Made by a program: the position numbers and the translations under genes
The notes under the pieces: generated by a model
Databases searched by the model: none
What the model saw: only the letters and a program-made list of their open reading frames with translations
Told to the model about the DNA's origin: nothing
DNA from: Leptasterias polaris
Lineage: Eukaryota; Echinodermata; Asteroidea; Forcipulatida; Asteriidae
Reading direction: 5' to 3'
Assembly (NCBI GenBank): GCA_037783415.1
Contig: JAZGTN010000011.1
Coordinates: forward strand, 1,426,001 to 1,490,000
DNA length: 64,000 bases
Part shown: piece by piece, positions 22,373-34,800 of the stretch
Position numbering within the stretch: position 1 is the stretch's first letter
Layout: every line of letters begins with the position of its first letter

Positions 22373-23206
22373 GTTTTGGGTACTATATTCAACATTTTAA
22401 TCCAAATGGGTAAGCTATGGAAAGGCATGCATGCATGCATATTGGTTAATCTTTACCCACAATTTTACATTGAATTCAAGCTGGCAATTGATTACAGCCG
22501 AAATTTCTGAAATTAAAGCGGTCGGAGTACAACTCAATAGGCCTAATTAAAATCAAAATAAACAGCCATTATCTCTTGGTAATGGTAGTAGGGCCTACAG
22601 ACAACACAACTGTACAGTGTCACTCAAGACTACAAGACTAGAAAAAGAGTTGTCAACTTTTATAATATATAGGCCACACATGTACGTTGTTCAATTTATA
22701 ATTACAGTTTCTTGTTATAACAATATTCTCAGTAGCTACAGGCCTACTACCGAGAACACACCTGTTTGTTTCAATTACACCAAGTAAACACCAGAAAACA
22801 AGATCACACATTTGCAATAATAACAGTCCGAATGATGTAGCCACTGGTGTTGACATATAAATACAGCTTAACAATGTCTCTCCAAGCATAAAACAAAACA
22901 CAACTAATATGCAAAATCTCCATAAATTAGTAACACAAATATTTAAATATGGCTGCATATGGCTTTTTAAAGCTCACTGCATGCTATAAATGATATATTC
23001 TCTATTGAGTGGTCTAAATATAATGAAAGTATTCATAACATAGCTAATTTAATTCAACGCACATACAGGCAGAGCTGCATCTATAAGAGTTACAATATCA
23101 CGTTCAGCTTGTAAACGTTACGTAATGTATTTGCTTTTTTTTTTTTTTCGTTCAACGAGTATTGCATATAAGAGGCATATTGTCTTTTGTCAAAAAGGTG
23201 CACGGC
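22373..23206. other. Intergenic, little recognised
   Basis: This stretch holds a (gcat)n microsatellite near 22428-22442 and a T-run at about 23135-23149. A stretch near 22945-22975 loosely resembles the 3' flank of the secreted-protein paralogues (near 25035 and 31730). Confidence 0.35.
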
Positions 23207-23377
23207 TCATAAAAAACTTCCACTCTGTGGGGGTTTTGTCCTAGTGTACAACTCAACACCGTCCACTTCATCGGTCACGAAATCTGGATCGGCGTTTTGA
23301 AGCAGCGGATCTACAGGCGTGCAATCCTCACCCTTGCCGTAAATCACCCTGAAACACCATGCACCGTGTAAACCCTG
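23207..23377 (-). CDS. Candidate terminal exon, unassigned
   Basis: On the minus strand the acceptor 'atttggggcag' is followed by an open frame ending in a TGA. It encodes W-C-F-R-V-I-Y-G-K-G-E-D-C and V-D-G-V-E-L-Y-T-R-T-K-P-P. The composition looks coding. It could be the last exon of a third, diverged relative of the secreted-protein pair, since the C-terminal V-E-L-Y loosely matches I-E-I-W in their exon 4. However, the splice phase (0) differs from the pair (1). The assignment is weak. Confidence 0.3.
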   Translation of the reverse strand, partial: QGLHGAWCFRVIYGKGEDCTPVDPLLQNADPDFVTDEVDGVELYTRTKPPQSGSFL

Positions 23378-24479
23378 CCCCAAATTATACAATACAGGAA
23401 TTATACATGTACAAAGAAAGATATGGTCTTCTGACGTACATTAGCATTAAATACATTCATTTCCAACACTTTTGCTTGTTCATGCTAAATCAAATGACAG
23501 ATTTTAGAAACGTAATTTAAATCGGTTCTAATTTTTAATGGGACACCGTTTATAGGAATAATACATTGTCACAACCAACCCGTTAGGGTTCTGGTTGCAA
23601 CAAAGGAAGAAAAACACGCTGCAGAAATAAATTATCACTAAAGCCAACCACGATTCTATTTACACATATAATACAATTTATTTACACAACAAAACACTCG
23701 GGCATAACTTTACAACTTTACATGCAAGGTATTTTTCAGTGGCCACCGTTTTAGCTACAAAACTCACATCTCAAACTCAATAAATTCAATCCTCAAAATT
23801 GAGTAAATTCGATCCTCAAAACTCAGTAAATTTGATCCTCAAATTTAAGTCAAACCAAATCTGAATTTAATAGTGATTTGCTGATTGCAAGTAACCTTAA
23901 TTCACATATAATCAACGATTTCTAACGTCTCTGGTGACATTTATCTCAATTCTAAATTCTCAGTAATTCAACACCAATACTCCATAATCCATTAAGCTTA
24001 ATCAACATTATTTCTTCATTAATTTGTTAACTCTTAAGAATTCAACAATATTCCTTTCAGAATTTGTTAACTCTTAATATTTCAACGTTCAGTGGTCGAT
24101 TGTACGGTTGTACCAATACCAAAATTATGGGTGCCAAACTGCAATTCACTGTATCTCAAACTTTACAATTCGTCTGTTTGATTAAACCCTGACCAAAACA
24201 AGAATCACACACAATTTATTGATATGTAGTCTGCACTTCCACAGTTCAATGTTCAAGAAATGCTCACGGAAATTTATCCTCGCTGAAAGGCGACAACCGT
24301 TCAGTTCTTCCCAATCATGGGTTTTCCCGTACACTTGGCTCATGTAAGCTTGTCATCAGTCGATCGCTGACTCTAGTTCATTTGAAGAAAATATCACTTC
24401 TCTCTGGATGCTTCAAATCTGAGATTCCCATCAGCTCAGTGTGGTGTGATTTCCACTACTCAAATCAGGAGCGTCAAGT
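23378..24479. other. AT-rich intergenic sequence with a short minisatellite
   Basis: At 23766-23850 a roughly 24-bp unit ('actcagtaaatttgatcctc' type) is repeated about three times. The remainder is AT-rich with no recognised gene. Confidence 0.45.
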
Positions 24480-26735
24480 TTATACCCGCAATAAACTATA
24501 ATTTACTAGTTCATATAAATGCAATAAAATCGACACCATTGAGTCAAGCAGATATTCAAAACGTCAACGAAATCCCAGCATTTTATCATCAATAAAGCGA
24601 GCCAGAGTGCTTCTAATACTTGGGTACGTTATTGAACTAGAACTGTCTTCTTTTACAGTTAGCTGTTTGTAAAATTAAGGTATAAAGTCAAGACAATATA
24701 CATAATTATAACATGCTTGAAGTAATTCTCTTAACATCAAAAGAACATGAAACTAAATAGTAAACCGTTATGTGCTAATCGACACAATACGATCGTTACT
24801 TCTAATCTTACAAATCACTCGAAATATTGTTGAAAAAATAATAATTTAAAAAAGATTTAAAATACAGTTGATTATAACGAACTATTATTAAGAAAAAAAA
24901 GCAAAAACATTGAACAAGTTCACTCTAATATGACTGTCACTTTAAGCATATACAACTAAACACAATTAATATTTTGCAAATTGTCCATAAATTAATAATA
25001 CTGTAGGCCTATATAGGGCTACAGCGCAAGGCCTTTTAAAACTCGAAATCTCGCCTATGGTGTTTGTTTAATTGAGTATTTTGTGCTAATTTTCTACTTC
25101 AAAATTGGTCTAAAGCTGAAAATAACTTCTCGGTATTGAATCAGATGCCCTATAAAATCCAACAGTCGTATGCTTCTCGGCCCAAATCTCAATGCTGGTG
25201 ATATCAGAATTATCAACTGCAGTATCTCGACACTCAAGAGCAGTGGGTTCCCCCAGTCTGCCGAATTGAAGTATGGCATGGTTTATTGTGACCACGTAGT
25301 GTGAAGAGCCGTCGAAGTCTTCAGGCAGGTCTCGTGTGGTAGTATTTGTATTGTATTGTCCACTGGTGCGCATCTGATGGGCACGGAGATCCAGCGCTAT
25401 ATAAACCCATAATTTAGAAACAATCAAGACCTAAAAGTTATCTTAAAACAATACAATTCACTTGTGTTCGTATGTTAATTTCAAAAGTTAGTTTATACCT
25501 CCATAATTTTGACATTTTTGGTGGAGGGGGGTTATTGACGAGTGAGCGTTTCACTGTGTTTTCTTCGAAGATAAAAGAAGAAAAATAGACAAGACATAGT
25601 TCATGTCTCAACAAAAAAATCTTTAGCGTTATATACATGATGACTTGGTGGCCTTGTTTTATGACATACATTAATGAAATCTTCCAAGCTGGCTCCATGT
25701 AACTATTTTTAAATAACCACATAAAAGTTCAACACATTTTAATGAATTGTTTTAAAAGTCTACAAGCTCGCATTCTCCAAGTTTTACTTCAAAGACAAGG
25801 AACAAGATTCTCTAACCATGATCGGTTACACCGACATTAACAACTTACCGACATGGCACAGTGGATTAAAACCATCGCTATTCCATGTGTATATCTCCAT
25901 AAGATAGTTGGTTGAGCTCTGAAGGTTGAACTCAAAGCTTACAGGGTAGGACTGAAATGATTGTCCATCATCAGAAAGAATCGGTGGAATGCGCATTCCA
26001 CTTCTATCATCTAAAGTGACAGTGGCAAAGAATGTGGCAGTAGTAGTGGATCTTAAGAAAGATAAACACAAAATATGAAGCAAGTGAGTAAATACATAGA
26101 ATGTTCAGACATAAAAAACAAATCTTAAAAAAAAAAAAAAAATGTGAAATGTACAAGCCTGACACTTTTTATAGTTAAGAGAAAGACAACAACAAAAATT
26201 GTATCAATAAATTAATTGTATATAATAGCCTAGTGATTAATTGCATAAATCAATCAATAAATATAAACAATAATATGAAAAAAACAATACAAATTCATAA
26301 AGAATTGACAATAATCCAACGGACAATTGATTCGCGGTTCAGTGGACCGACAACAAAATATTGTCATAATCCCCATTTCATTCAGGAGGATGTTAAGTGT
26401 TATAAAGACAAGACGTATTGGAAGAAATTAAGAGTGTTCAGCGTGTTTAAACGATGCAATCGGGAACCTTTTTAAATGAATTCAAACTTGCAAATAAAAG
26501 GGAAAATATGGCATGGGTTCTTACCACTGATGCAGTTCATTTCAGTCCAGTCTTCTGGATGACCGTCATTACCAAACGTTACTTCATACGGCTTTGCCTG
26601 TTGCTTTGTGTTAACCCCACCGGGACGAAACTCCGTGCATTCACACGGGTTTTGATCAGGCAGTAACTTTAGAGATGGTTCACCCTTGATAGAGTTTGGT
26701 TCCTGACCGACATAACATACGCAGGCGTAAGCTGT
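24480..26735. repeat. Segmental duplication, copy 1 (partner 30230-33455)
   Basis: This block matches 30230-33455 in order, including introns: for example 'aacatgaaactaaatagt' at about 24746 and 31453, and the long intronic stretch 25650-26500 against 32340-33220. Introns are close to identical, which points to a recent event. The second copy is longer because about 950 bp of transposon sequence lies at 30484-31436. Similarity stops at the exon 2 acceptor on the right side. Confidence 0.85.
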
Positions 26736-28803
26736 GGGATAAAGAGAAACATTTGCTGTTATAGAATTGTATCAGCAGCTAAAATCATAAAATCATATTC
26801 TTCACAATCCACAAAATACATGTAACAAGCCAAGTTGTTTGTTCATGGCTGAGATAGACGCTACATAATGTCAAGATCCCGACAATAACCTTTTTTATGA
26901 GATGCCACAAATGAAAGCTTATACGCCTAATTCTCACGAATCTATTAAATAATTAGCTAAAACAAGTTTAACCTAAATTTTCGGGTGAAACCAGTAACCA
27001 AATCGGACTTTATGATACCGATATACTGTACAACGTGAAAAGAAGCAATATTGCATCAATGTAGCCATTCTGAGTTCGAAGATAGATATAATTATTCGGA
27101 AGGTGCTTGCTAAAATCCCTCCATTTCTACTGTTGTTGTCGTTTTAGGTTTTTTATATTTTTTTTTACCCGGAATGTATAAAATTAAAACGCTATATCTA
27201 GCATTTTTGTTGCTGAAAGTTGTAATCCCATTTTCAAAATGGTAGAAAAATCGAGATTTGAATTTAAAAATTCAAAGTTCAATTTGAAAAAAACCGTTTA
27301 TATAGGGACGTGTTAGCGCAGTTAAAGTGATAGTGCCATCAAAACCAATAAGAACAATGTAATAAATACATCAGATTATTGAACTAAGCACATTTAAAGG
27401 CAAACTATACCTTTGGTTTTTGAAACGGTTCGATTGTTTTAATCCTATTAGTATTAGTGTAGATACAATAAAACCAACATGTGAAAACTTCATTTCAAAA
27501 GTTGGTCACGTTTTTGAGATATCGCCGAAATCCGGAGCCAATATGTCCACACAGTAAGAATAATCCCCAATAGGAATATGCAATCTGAAACGTCTCTCAG
27601 ATTCAAACTTTTATTCATAAAAACTGATATATTTTTACATATTTACATTTCTTCGAATTTAAATGTTTCTCAAAATGCTTTAAACTATCGAAAGCTTCTG
27701 TAGGCTTCTAACAAAAAAAGTAATTATTGCCACTAATTTTAAGAGTGATTACCAAACATACCTTCTCTTTAAAAATAATATCTTGTTAAAGTTACTCACG
27801 TCAGTATCGTTCCTTTGATCGCGAAGATTATCATTTTTATTTAAATATTGTTTAATGTTTGTTCAATCAATAGGCAAAAAATAAAGATTGCACACTTAAG
27901 CCCAGGTCATTTATCATGGTCAACAAAGCTGACCATGGTACGGTGCAGGACTGACAAAACATCACATACACGCAAGACATAATACCGAGAGATAAAGCAA
28001 TGAGCAACAAATTAACTTAAGAACAATTCAGTCGCAGGACGGTGAGGTTGGTCAGTAGACCCCCAAGATGGTTCGTTGAGAGCGTTCCAGATGGAGTAGC
28101 TAGAGAGGATGGCAATTTTACTAAGTTCTTTTTTGAGAGACTTAGGAGCTTTACTTTTGGTGAATGGTGTATTGTTGTTTTTATTTTGTTACATTTTGCT
28201 AGTTTTATTTTGATTTAATTAATTAATTCTGTTTACGTTTCGAGTGAAATCGCTCTGTTATTTTTTTTTAATTAAAAGGCTTAATCACCTGTGCTCTTAT
28301 ATAATTAAAGGTATGGTCATCGTTTGTTTTTTTATAGATAACATTTTAAAAAAAGATACCATAAAAGTCACATGTGAAATCTGCTGAATACATGCAGGAT
28401 ATATAATTCATGCTGACAAAACAGAACAAACATGTCACGGTATGGCATGTACAAGGCATCTCTGGCCGCACCATTCGCGAACGGACACTCACCCTCAGAA
28501 ATCTGAGAAACGATTCCTGCATGAATCGTTTCTCATATTCAAATCTTTTTATTATTGACTTGAATTTCTAATCAACGAGGGCTCTTCAGACGAATTCATT
28601 TAGCAGGATGCTTACTACCATCTTCATATAATCTTTCGGGATAAAATTTACCTTTCTTTTCCCCCCAGTTGGGGGGGGGGGGGGGGGGGGGTCACTACCA
28701 ATGTATAGCAGTACATTTAAAGACCTATCAGAAAAGTCTTACCTTGTTCCATTACGATTGAAGCAGCTAAGACAAACGTAAGAAGTAACACGTAGAACGC
28801 CAT
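25110..28803 (-). CDS. Small secreted Cys-containing protein, paralogue 1
   Basis: The proposed exons are 28803-28743, 26731-26525, 26010-25849 and 25396-25110 (61 + 207 + 162 + 287 nt, 239 codons with stop). All junctions are phase 1 with GT-AG sites. Exon 1 encodes the signal peptide M-A-F-Y-V-L-L-L-T-F-V-L-A-A-S. Exon 2 carries A-C-V-C-Y-V-G-Q, P-C-E-C-T-E and D-W-T-E-M-N-C. Exons 3 and 4 carry single Cys residues (L-C-H-V, L-E-C-R-D). No membrane anchor is seen. I do not recognise the family. The exon 3 start uses the acceptor TTTAG at 26011-26012; the upstream AAG at 26052 would break the frame. A TATA box lies about 65 bp before the ATG. The second exon-intron set is duplicated at 31810-33451. 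Confidence 0.62.
27396..27772. mobile_element. MITE in intron 1 of paralogue 1
   Basis: The left end 'ttaaaggcaaactatacctt' and the right end 'ataccttctctttaa' are inverted-repeat-like. The interior has no coding frame. It resembles the general organisation of the other TTAA-ended MITEs in the window. Confidence 0.5.
28303..28565. mobile_element. MITE-C copy
   Basis: 'aaaggtatggtcatcgtttg' followed by an A-rich stretch, 'gataccataaaagtcac' and 'ctctggccgca' corresponds in order to the elements at 52565-52830 and (reversed) 57570-57873. It lies in intron 1 of paralogue 1. A poly-G tract (about 28673-28690) lies just to its right. Confidence 0.6.
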
Positions 28804-28864
28804 GGTTGTAGCCAATCTTACCCTCAGCTAACGCCTAGACGATGATATAGTTGAAGATCCGATG

Positions 28865-28872
28865 TTTTTATA
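28865..28872 (-). promoter_or_regulatory. TATA box of paralogue 1
   Basis: TATAAAAA on the minus strand, about 65 bp upstream of the signal-peptide ATG at 28803. A start site about 30 bp downstream would give a short 5' leader. This supports 28803 as the real translation start. Confidence 0.5.
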
Positions 28873-28873
28873 A

Positions 28874-30229
28874 ACTGTATGATTGCTATTAAGGTGTGCA
28901 AAATTGCATGTTGTAGTGAATCAACAAACACACGGCACTATGGCGAGCAACTGCGTGCAAAATTAACCGTTGCCATGCAGCGGGAAACCGACCTTGCTGC
29001 CCATTCATTAGACTTAATCAAACGCTATATATACGCTGACGCAGTTTAATATCACGAAACTGCCTGGTTCGAAAATATTGTGCTCTAAAAACTGTAGGGA
29101 ACCATGTCGCGAGCTTTTTCGCTGGTAACCTTCATATTTCTGCTCAGAAAAATCAGTTAATGCTCAGCCTACTGTATTATGCAGCTCGATGAATTGGCTC
29201 CATTTCTCCTCCACTCAAATAATTATAGACATAAATTTGAATATTCGTGCCCTTCAAAAGGAGAGCTGGAGTAGAATTTTCTAAAAACACCAATGAATGG
29301 TAGCTCAATACGTACGGAAGCGTTAAGGGGACATTCAGATAATTGTTTTCTTCTTCAGGAATTATGACTTCTATTTAGGCCCCAATTTATAAATATGGGA
29401 TATAATATCTCAGTGACGTCGTACAATTGTGATTAGTCATAATTATAACTTAGGCCTACCCTAATTCATATGAGAGATAAATCTATAGTCACCGTTTATG
29501 CTATTTGGTAATTATGATTCATAATTATGAGATTTAAGTCATAATAAGGACCATTTTCCTCTCTCTTAAATAGCCCTTTGACGCTTCCGTCATAATTCTT
29601 TACAGCGTACCTTGTGTTACTGCTCCTTATAACAAGTTCGTATTGAAAAACGGTTGGTTACTTTTTTACAATATGAGAATTAGATATGGCTGGTTGAAAT
29701 AATGGGAAGACCAACACAATTCTGTGGAAAATTATCCGACAGACCAGAGCAGAGCCCAATGCCACGGCAGTGCTTAGTTACGAGTTTTGTGCTTGGCCCC
29801 TTAAAGACGCTTTACATGAAGGGCGGACTTCTTTGAACAATATTAAATTGCCGACACGGTTTATTACAAACATTAAATACACTAGGAAGAATGTACACTA
29901 TCCACAGGTTGGGAACGTTCATGTAAGTCAAAACCAAGTCAGTATAAATTCTTATAATAACTTTAAAACACCATCTCCACAGTTCTCGTGAGAAACGTTG
30001 ATACACTCCTCTCTACTGTTTACACGAACTGCGATAAATCAACAGCCAAATACTACTCGCAACGAACGAATCAAAATTGAATTCCTAATATCAGCAACAC
30101 CTCTCTGCAGCGATCCAATTATGACATTTTCGGTATAAATTTAAACAGAAGCAACAACAGCCGAATTGCAAACTAAAACTCTCACGTCTATATATCAATG
30201 GGTACTAGATTCTTAATAGCGATCATCGA
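28874..30229. other. Between the two paralogues, nothing recognised
   Basis: AT-rich sequence with repeated 'cataattat' words at 29440-29600. The open frame at 29770-29991 has no splice or start support. Confidence 0.4.
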
Positions 30230-30472
30230 AAACTATTATTTACTAGTACATTAAAATTATATAATGACACCAGTACGTCCAGTAGTTATTCAAAAAGTCA
30301 ACAAAATGTTATCAACAATAAAGCGAGCCAAAATGCTTTTAATGCAACCGTTACGGTACATTATTAAACTATAGAACTGTCGGTCTTTTTAATTACTTCC
30401 TTCAAAAAATTCTGCTACACAGAAACATTTCTGTTTTTAGTCCATTTAAGACAGTTAGCTGTTTGTGTAATT

Positions 30473-30782
30473 AAAGGGTGTGTACAACATTGGTAAGAAT
30501 GAAACTATAAAGTTCACAGATTTGCACATAACTTACATGGTATAAAGATGGTCATGGTGGAAAACTTCCTATGAAATAGTTTTGCTTGAAATGCCATAGT
30601 TTTTAGGAAATGAGTAAAATAATGGTCTGTATCCTGCAGGATAAATTCTGATGTTTGAAAAGAAGTTAAAACACATAAGGGGTTTTTCACTGTTTTCTCA
30701 TGACTCCGAAGACCGATTTAGCTCAAACTTTCACAGGTTTGTTATTTCATGTATATGTTGGGTCACATCAAGTGTGGATACT
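30473..30782 (+). mobile_element. MITE-A copy, interrupted
   Basis: It begins 'ttaaagggtgtgtacaacat' and follows the MITE-A text ('gatgtttgaaa', 'acacataag', 'actttcacaggtttgt'). It is diverged from the 40-kb copies. It runs directly into LINE-derived coding sequence at about 30783, suggesting a LINE inserted into it. A possible other MITE end lies near 31421-31436. Confidence 0.6.
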
Positions 30783-31410
30783 GTTTACGGCAGTCCCATC
30801 AGCCATGTGACTGACTTCAGATACCTGGGATCCATGATGGAATCCAGTGCTAGTGATCTGAAGAGGCGAAAAGCTCTGGCCTGGTCAGCATTTTGGAAAC
30901 TGGAGCACCTTTGGAGGAGCTCAGTTATACCAATCTCCACCAAAGTGAAGCTGTTTAAAACAACTTGTGTGACAGTACTTCTGTATGGTTGTGAGACATG
31001 GGTCATCACACATGATATGGAAGATGAAATCAATGCCTTTGCAACATCATGTTACCGTATCATGTTGAACATCAGGCGAATGGACAGAATTCCAAATACA
31101 ACTATCTACAACCTGACAAACACAGTCCCTCTTGTGGTCCAGCTAAGGACCCGCCAGCTGAAATTCCTGGGGCATGTTCTGCGCTTGCCCGACGATGAGC
31201 CGGTGAAGGTTTATGCACTGTACACTCCACCGCATGGTAAAAGAAAGCCTGGCCGACCGCGAACATTATATTCAAGATATATCCAGAGCCTTCTTGGAGA
31301 CCATGAGGGTTACCTGCAACCGGACCAAATTACATCCTTGGCCCAGGATCGCAGCAACTGGAGGAAATTTGTGGTCGCCTGCTCCGCAGCCGAATGATGA
31401 TGATGACTGG
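30783..31410 (+). mobile_element. LINE 3' fragment (C-terminal part of reverse transcriptase ORF)
   Basis: An open frame to a TGA at 31395-31397 encodes V-T-D-F-R-Y-L-G-S, V-L-L-Y-G-C-E-T-W, L-K-F-L-G-H-V-L-R and G-R-P-R-T. These are hallmarks of the region after the reverse transcriptase in RTE/I-type LINEs. A (ATG)n-like tail follows. It is 5'-truncated and lacks the endonuclease and RT catalytic core. Confidence 0.85.
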
Positions 31411-31809
31411 TATTTGGCAATTACCAATGTTGTCAAAGTCAAGACAATAAAAGAACATGAAACTAAATAGTCAACCGTTAGTGCTAATCGACACAATACA
31501 TCGTTACTTCTAATCTTACAAATCACACGAAATATTGTTTGGAGAAATGAAAAAGATTAAAAATACAGTTGATTATAACGAATTGTTTTTAAGAGAAAAA
31601 AAAAGCAAAAACATTTACCATGTTCACTCTAATATGACTGCCAATCTAAGCACAACTAAACACAATTAATATTTTGCAATATGTCCATAAATTAATAATA
31701 CTGTATGCCTATATAGGGCTACATGGCCTTTTGAAGTTCATTGCTGTACATGAAATCTCGCCTGTGTTTGTTTAATTGAGTATTCGTGCTCATTTTCTGC
31801 TTCATTGGT

Positions 31810-34800
31810 CTACTGCTGAAAATAACTTCTCGGTAATGAATCAGATGCCCTATAAAATCCAACAGTCGTATGCTTCTCGGCAAAGATCTCAATGCTGGTG
31901 ATATCGGAATTATCAACTGCAGTATCTCGACACTCAAGAGCAGTGGGTTCCCCCAGTCTGCCGAATTGAAGTATGGCATGGTTTATTGTGACCACGTAGT
32001 GTGAAGAGCCGTCGAAGTCTTCAGGCAGGTCTTGTGTAGTAATATTGTATTGTCCACTGGTGCGCATCTGATGGGCACTGCGATCCAGCACTACAAACCC
32101 ATAATTTAGAAACAATCAAGACCTAAAAAATATCTTAAAACAATACAATTCACTTGTGTTCGGATAGTTTGTATCTAAATGTCAAACGTTAGTTTATACC
32201 TCCATAATTTTGACACATTGCTGGTGGAGGGAGGTTATTGACGAGTGAGCGTTTTACTGTGTTTTCTTCGAATATAAAAGAAGAAAAATAGACAAGACAT
32301 TTTAGTTCATGTCTAAACAAAACAAAACGTTAGCGTTATATACATGATGACTTGGTGGCCTTGTTTTATGACATACATTAATGAAATCTTCCAAGCTGGC
32401 TCCATGTAACTATTTTTAAATAACCACATAAAAGTTCAACACATTTTAATGAATTGTTTTAAAAGTCTACAAGCTCGCATTCTCCAAGTTTTACTTCAAA
32501 GACAAGGAACAAGATTCTCTAACCATGATCGGTTACACCGACATTAACAACTTACCGACATGGCACAGTGGATTAAAACCATCGCTATTCCATGTGTATA
32601 TCTCCATAAGATAGTTGGTTGAGCTCTGAAGGTTGAACTCAAAGCTTACAGGGTAGGACTGAAATGATTGTCCATCATCAGAAAGAATCGGTGGAATGCG
32701 CATTCCACTTCTATCATCTTACGTGACAGTGGCAAAGAATGTGGCAGTAGGAGTGAACAGTGGATCTTAAGAAAGATAAACACAAAATATGAAGCATAGT
32801 GAGTAAATGCATAGAAATGTTCAGACATTAAAAAAAAATCTTAAAAAAAAAAAAAAAAATGTGAAATGTACAAGCCTGGCACTTTTTATAGTTAAGAGAA
32901 AGACAACAACAAAAATTGTATAAATAAATTAATTGTATATAATAGCCTAGTGATTAATTGCATAAATCAATCAATAAATATAAACAATAATATGAAAAAA
33001 ACAATAAAAATTCATAAAGAATTGACAATAATCCAACGGACAATTGATTCGCGGTTCAGTGGACCGACAACAAAATATTGTCATAATCCCCATTTCATTC
33101 AGGAGGATGTTAAGTGTTATAAAGACAAGACGTATTGGAAGAAATTAAGAGTGTTCAGCGTGTTTAAACGATGCAATCGGGAACCTTTTTAAATGAATTC
33201 AAACTTGCAAATAAAAGGGAAAATATGGCATGGGTTCTTACCACCACTGATGCAGTCCTTCTCAGTCCAGCCTTCTGGACGACCGTCATTACCAAACGTT
33301 ACTTCATAAGGCTTTGCCTGTTGCTTTGTGTTAACCCCACCGGGACGAAATTCCGTGCATTCACACGGGTTTTGATCAGGCAGTAACTTTAGAGATGATT
33401 CACCCTTGATTGAGTTTGGTTCCTGACCGACATAACATACGCAGGCGTTCGCTGAAATAAATAAAATGGTTGGTTATCTTGGGTAATATTGCGCAAAATC
33501 AGTCTAAAAATTAGCACACTAAACAGATTTCGATGAAATGAAAACATAATTTTTAGGGAACGAAATTGTATTTCTGAGGATCCAAAGCCTATTTTTAGGG
33601 AACAAAAACATATTTCGGGCGAACGAAAGTACATTTCGGGCAAACAAAATTATGTTTTTAGGAAACGAAAGTTTATCATGAGGAAACGAAAGCCTATTTT
33701 AGGGAACGAAAGCATATTTTGGGGGAACGAAATCTAATTTCGGGGGAACGGACGCCTATTTAAAGGAACGAAAGCATTATTTCGGGCGAACGAAAGTATA
33801 CACTTCGGGCAAACAAAATTATGTTTTGAGGAAACGAAAGTGAATCATGAGGAAACAAAAGCATGTTTTTAGGGAAGAAAAGCATAACTGGGGAGCAAAA
33901 TCGTATTTCGAGGGAACGAAAGCATATTTTGGGGGAACGAAAGCTAATTTCGGGCGAACGAAAGAATATTTTGGGCAAAAAAAATCGTATTTCGAGGAAA
34001 CGAAAACGTAATTTTTAAGGAACAAAATTAAAATCATATTAAAGCGTATTTTTAGGGAACGAAAGCATATTTCGGGTGAACGAAAGTATATTTCGGGAAA
34101 TAAAGGTATGTTTTGAGGAAACGAAAGTTTATCTTGAGGGAACGAGCGCGTATTTTTAGGCAACGAAAGCGTGTTTCTGGTGGACGAAATCGTATTTCGG
34201 TGGAAAGAAAGCTTATTTCGGGGTAACAAAAAGCGTATCTTGAGGGATCGAATGTGTTCGAGGGAACGAAACGTATTTTTTATAATCTATTTCGTTACCT
34301 AGAAAAACAATTCGTTCACAAAACATTTTGTGGAAACGAAATGATTTTTGTTGGGGCCTTGTGTGTCGAGGGATGAAATTATATTTCGAGGGAGTTATTT
34401 GTTTCCACCCTTTAATTTTTAATTAAATTTCACCTGTCCCTTCAGGGGCTCCGTTTTTTGTTTTGTTTTGGTTTTTTGGGGTTTTTTTTTGGGGGGGGGG
34501 GCTTGGCTCGTTTTTTGTCACAAAAATTGTTCAAACTAATTGCAACGTCAATATAAAAAAGTGGTATTTCTATGTATTGACATAATTCTTATTTAAATAC
34601 AAAGAAATTCGGTACAAATCGGTGGAAGGAACGTACACAGAGCATTTACAGCGGATTCGATCAGCGAGGTGTACTGATTTCGCAAAACAAAGGTGTGATG
34701 GAGTCCCCCGTCGATGACAACGGATGGGTGTTCGGCGACATATGGTGTCCTCATCGGTGTGTCTTCTCATGAGAAAGGAGACCTATTCTGGATCCACAGA

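Larger units (their letters stand above)
30230..33455. repeat. Segmental duplication, copy 2 (partner 24480-26735)
   Basis: This is the second copy of the paralogue block. It contains an extra insertion (30484-31436) carrying a MITE-A copy and a LINE 3' end, absent from copy 1. The right edge of similarity coincides with the 5' end of exon 2. Confidence 0.85.

Noticed and set aside
26041..32766. Reciprocal disabling mutations in the two secreted paralogues
   Set aside because: The apparent frameshift (copy 1) and stop (copy 2) lie upstream of an AG acceptor that gives matching 162-nt exons in frame. They are better read as intron sequence.
26233..33192. Conserved 80-codon open frames at 26233-26475 and 32950-33192 as a duplicated gene
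   Set aside because: They lie in intron 2 of both paralogues on the opposite strand. They are alike only because the whole block was duplicated; no splice or start support.
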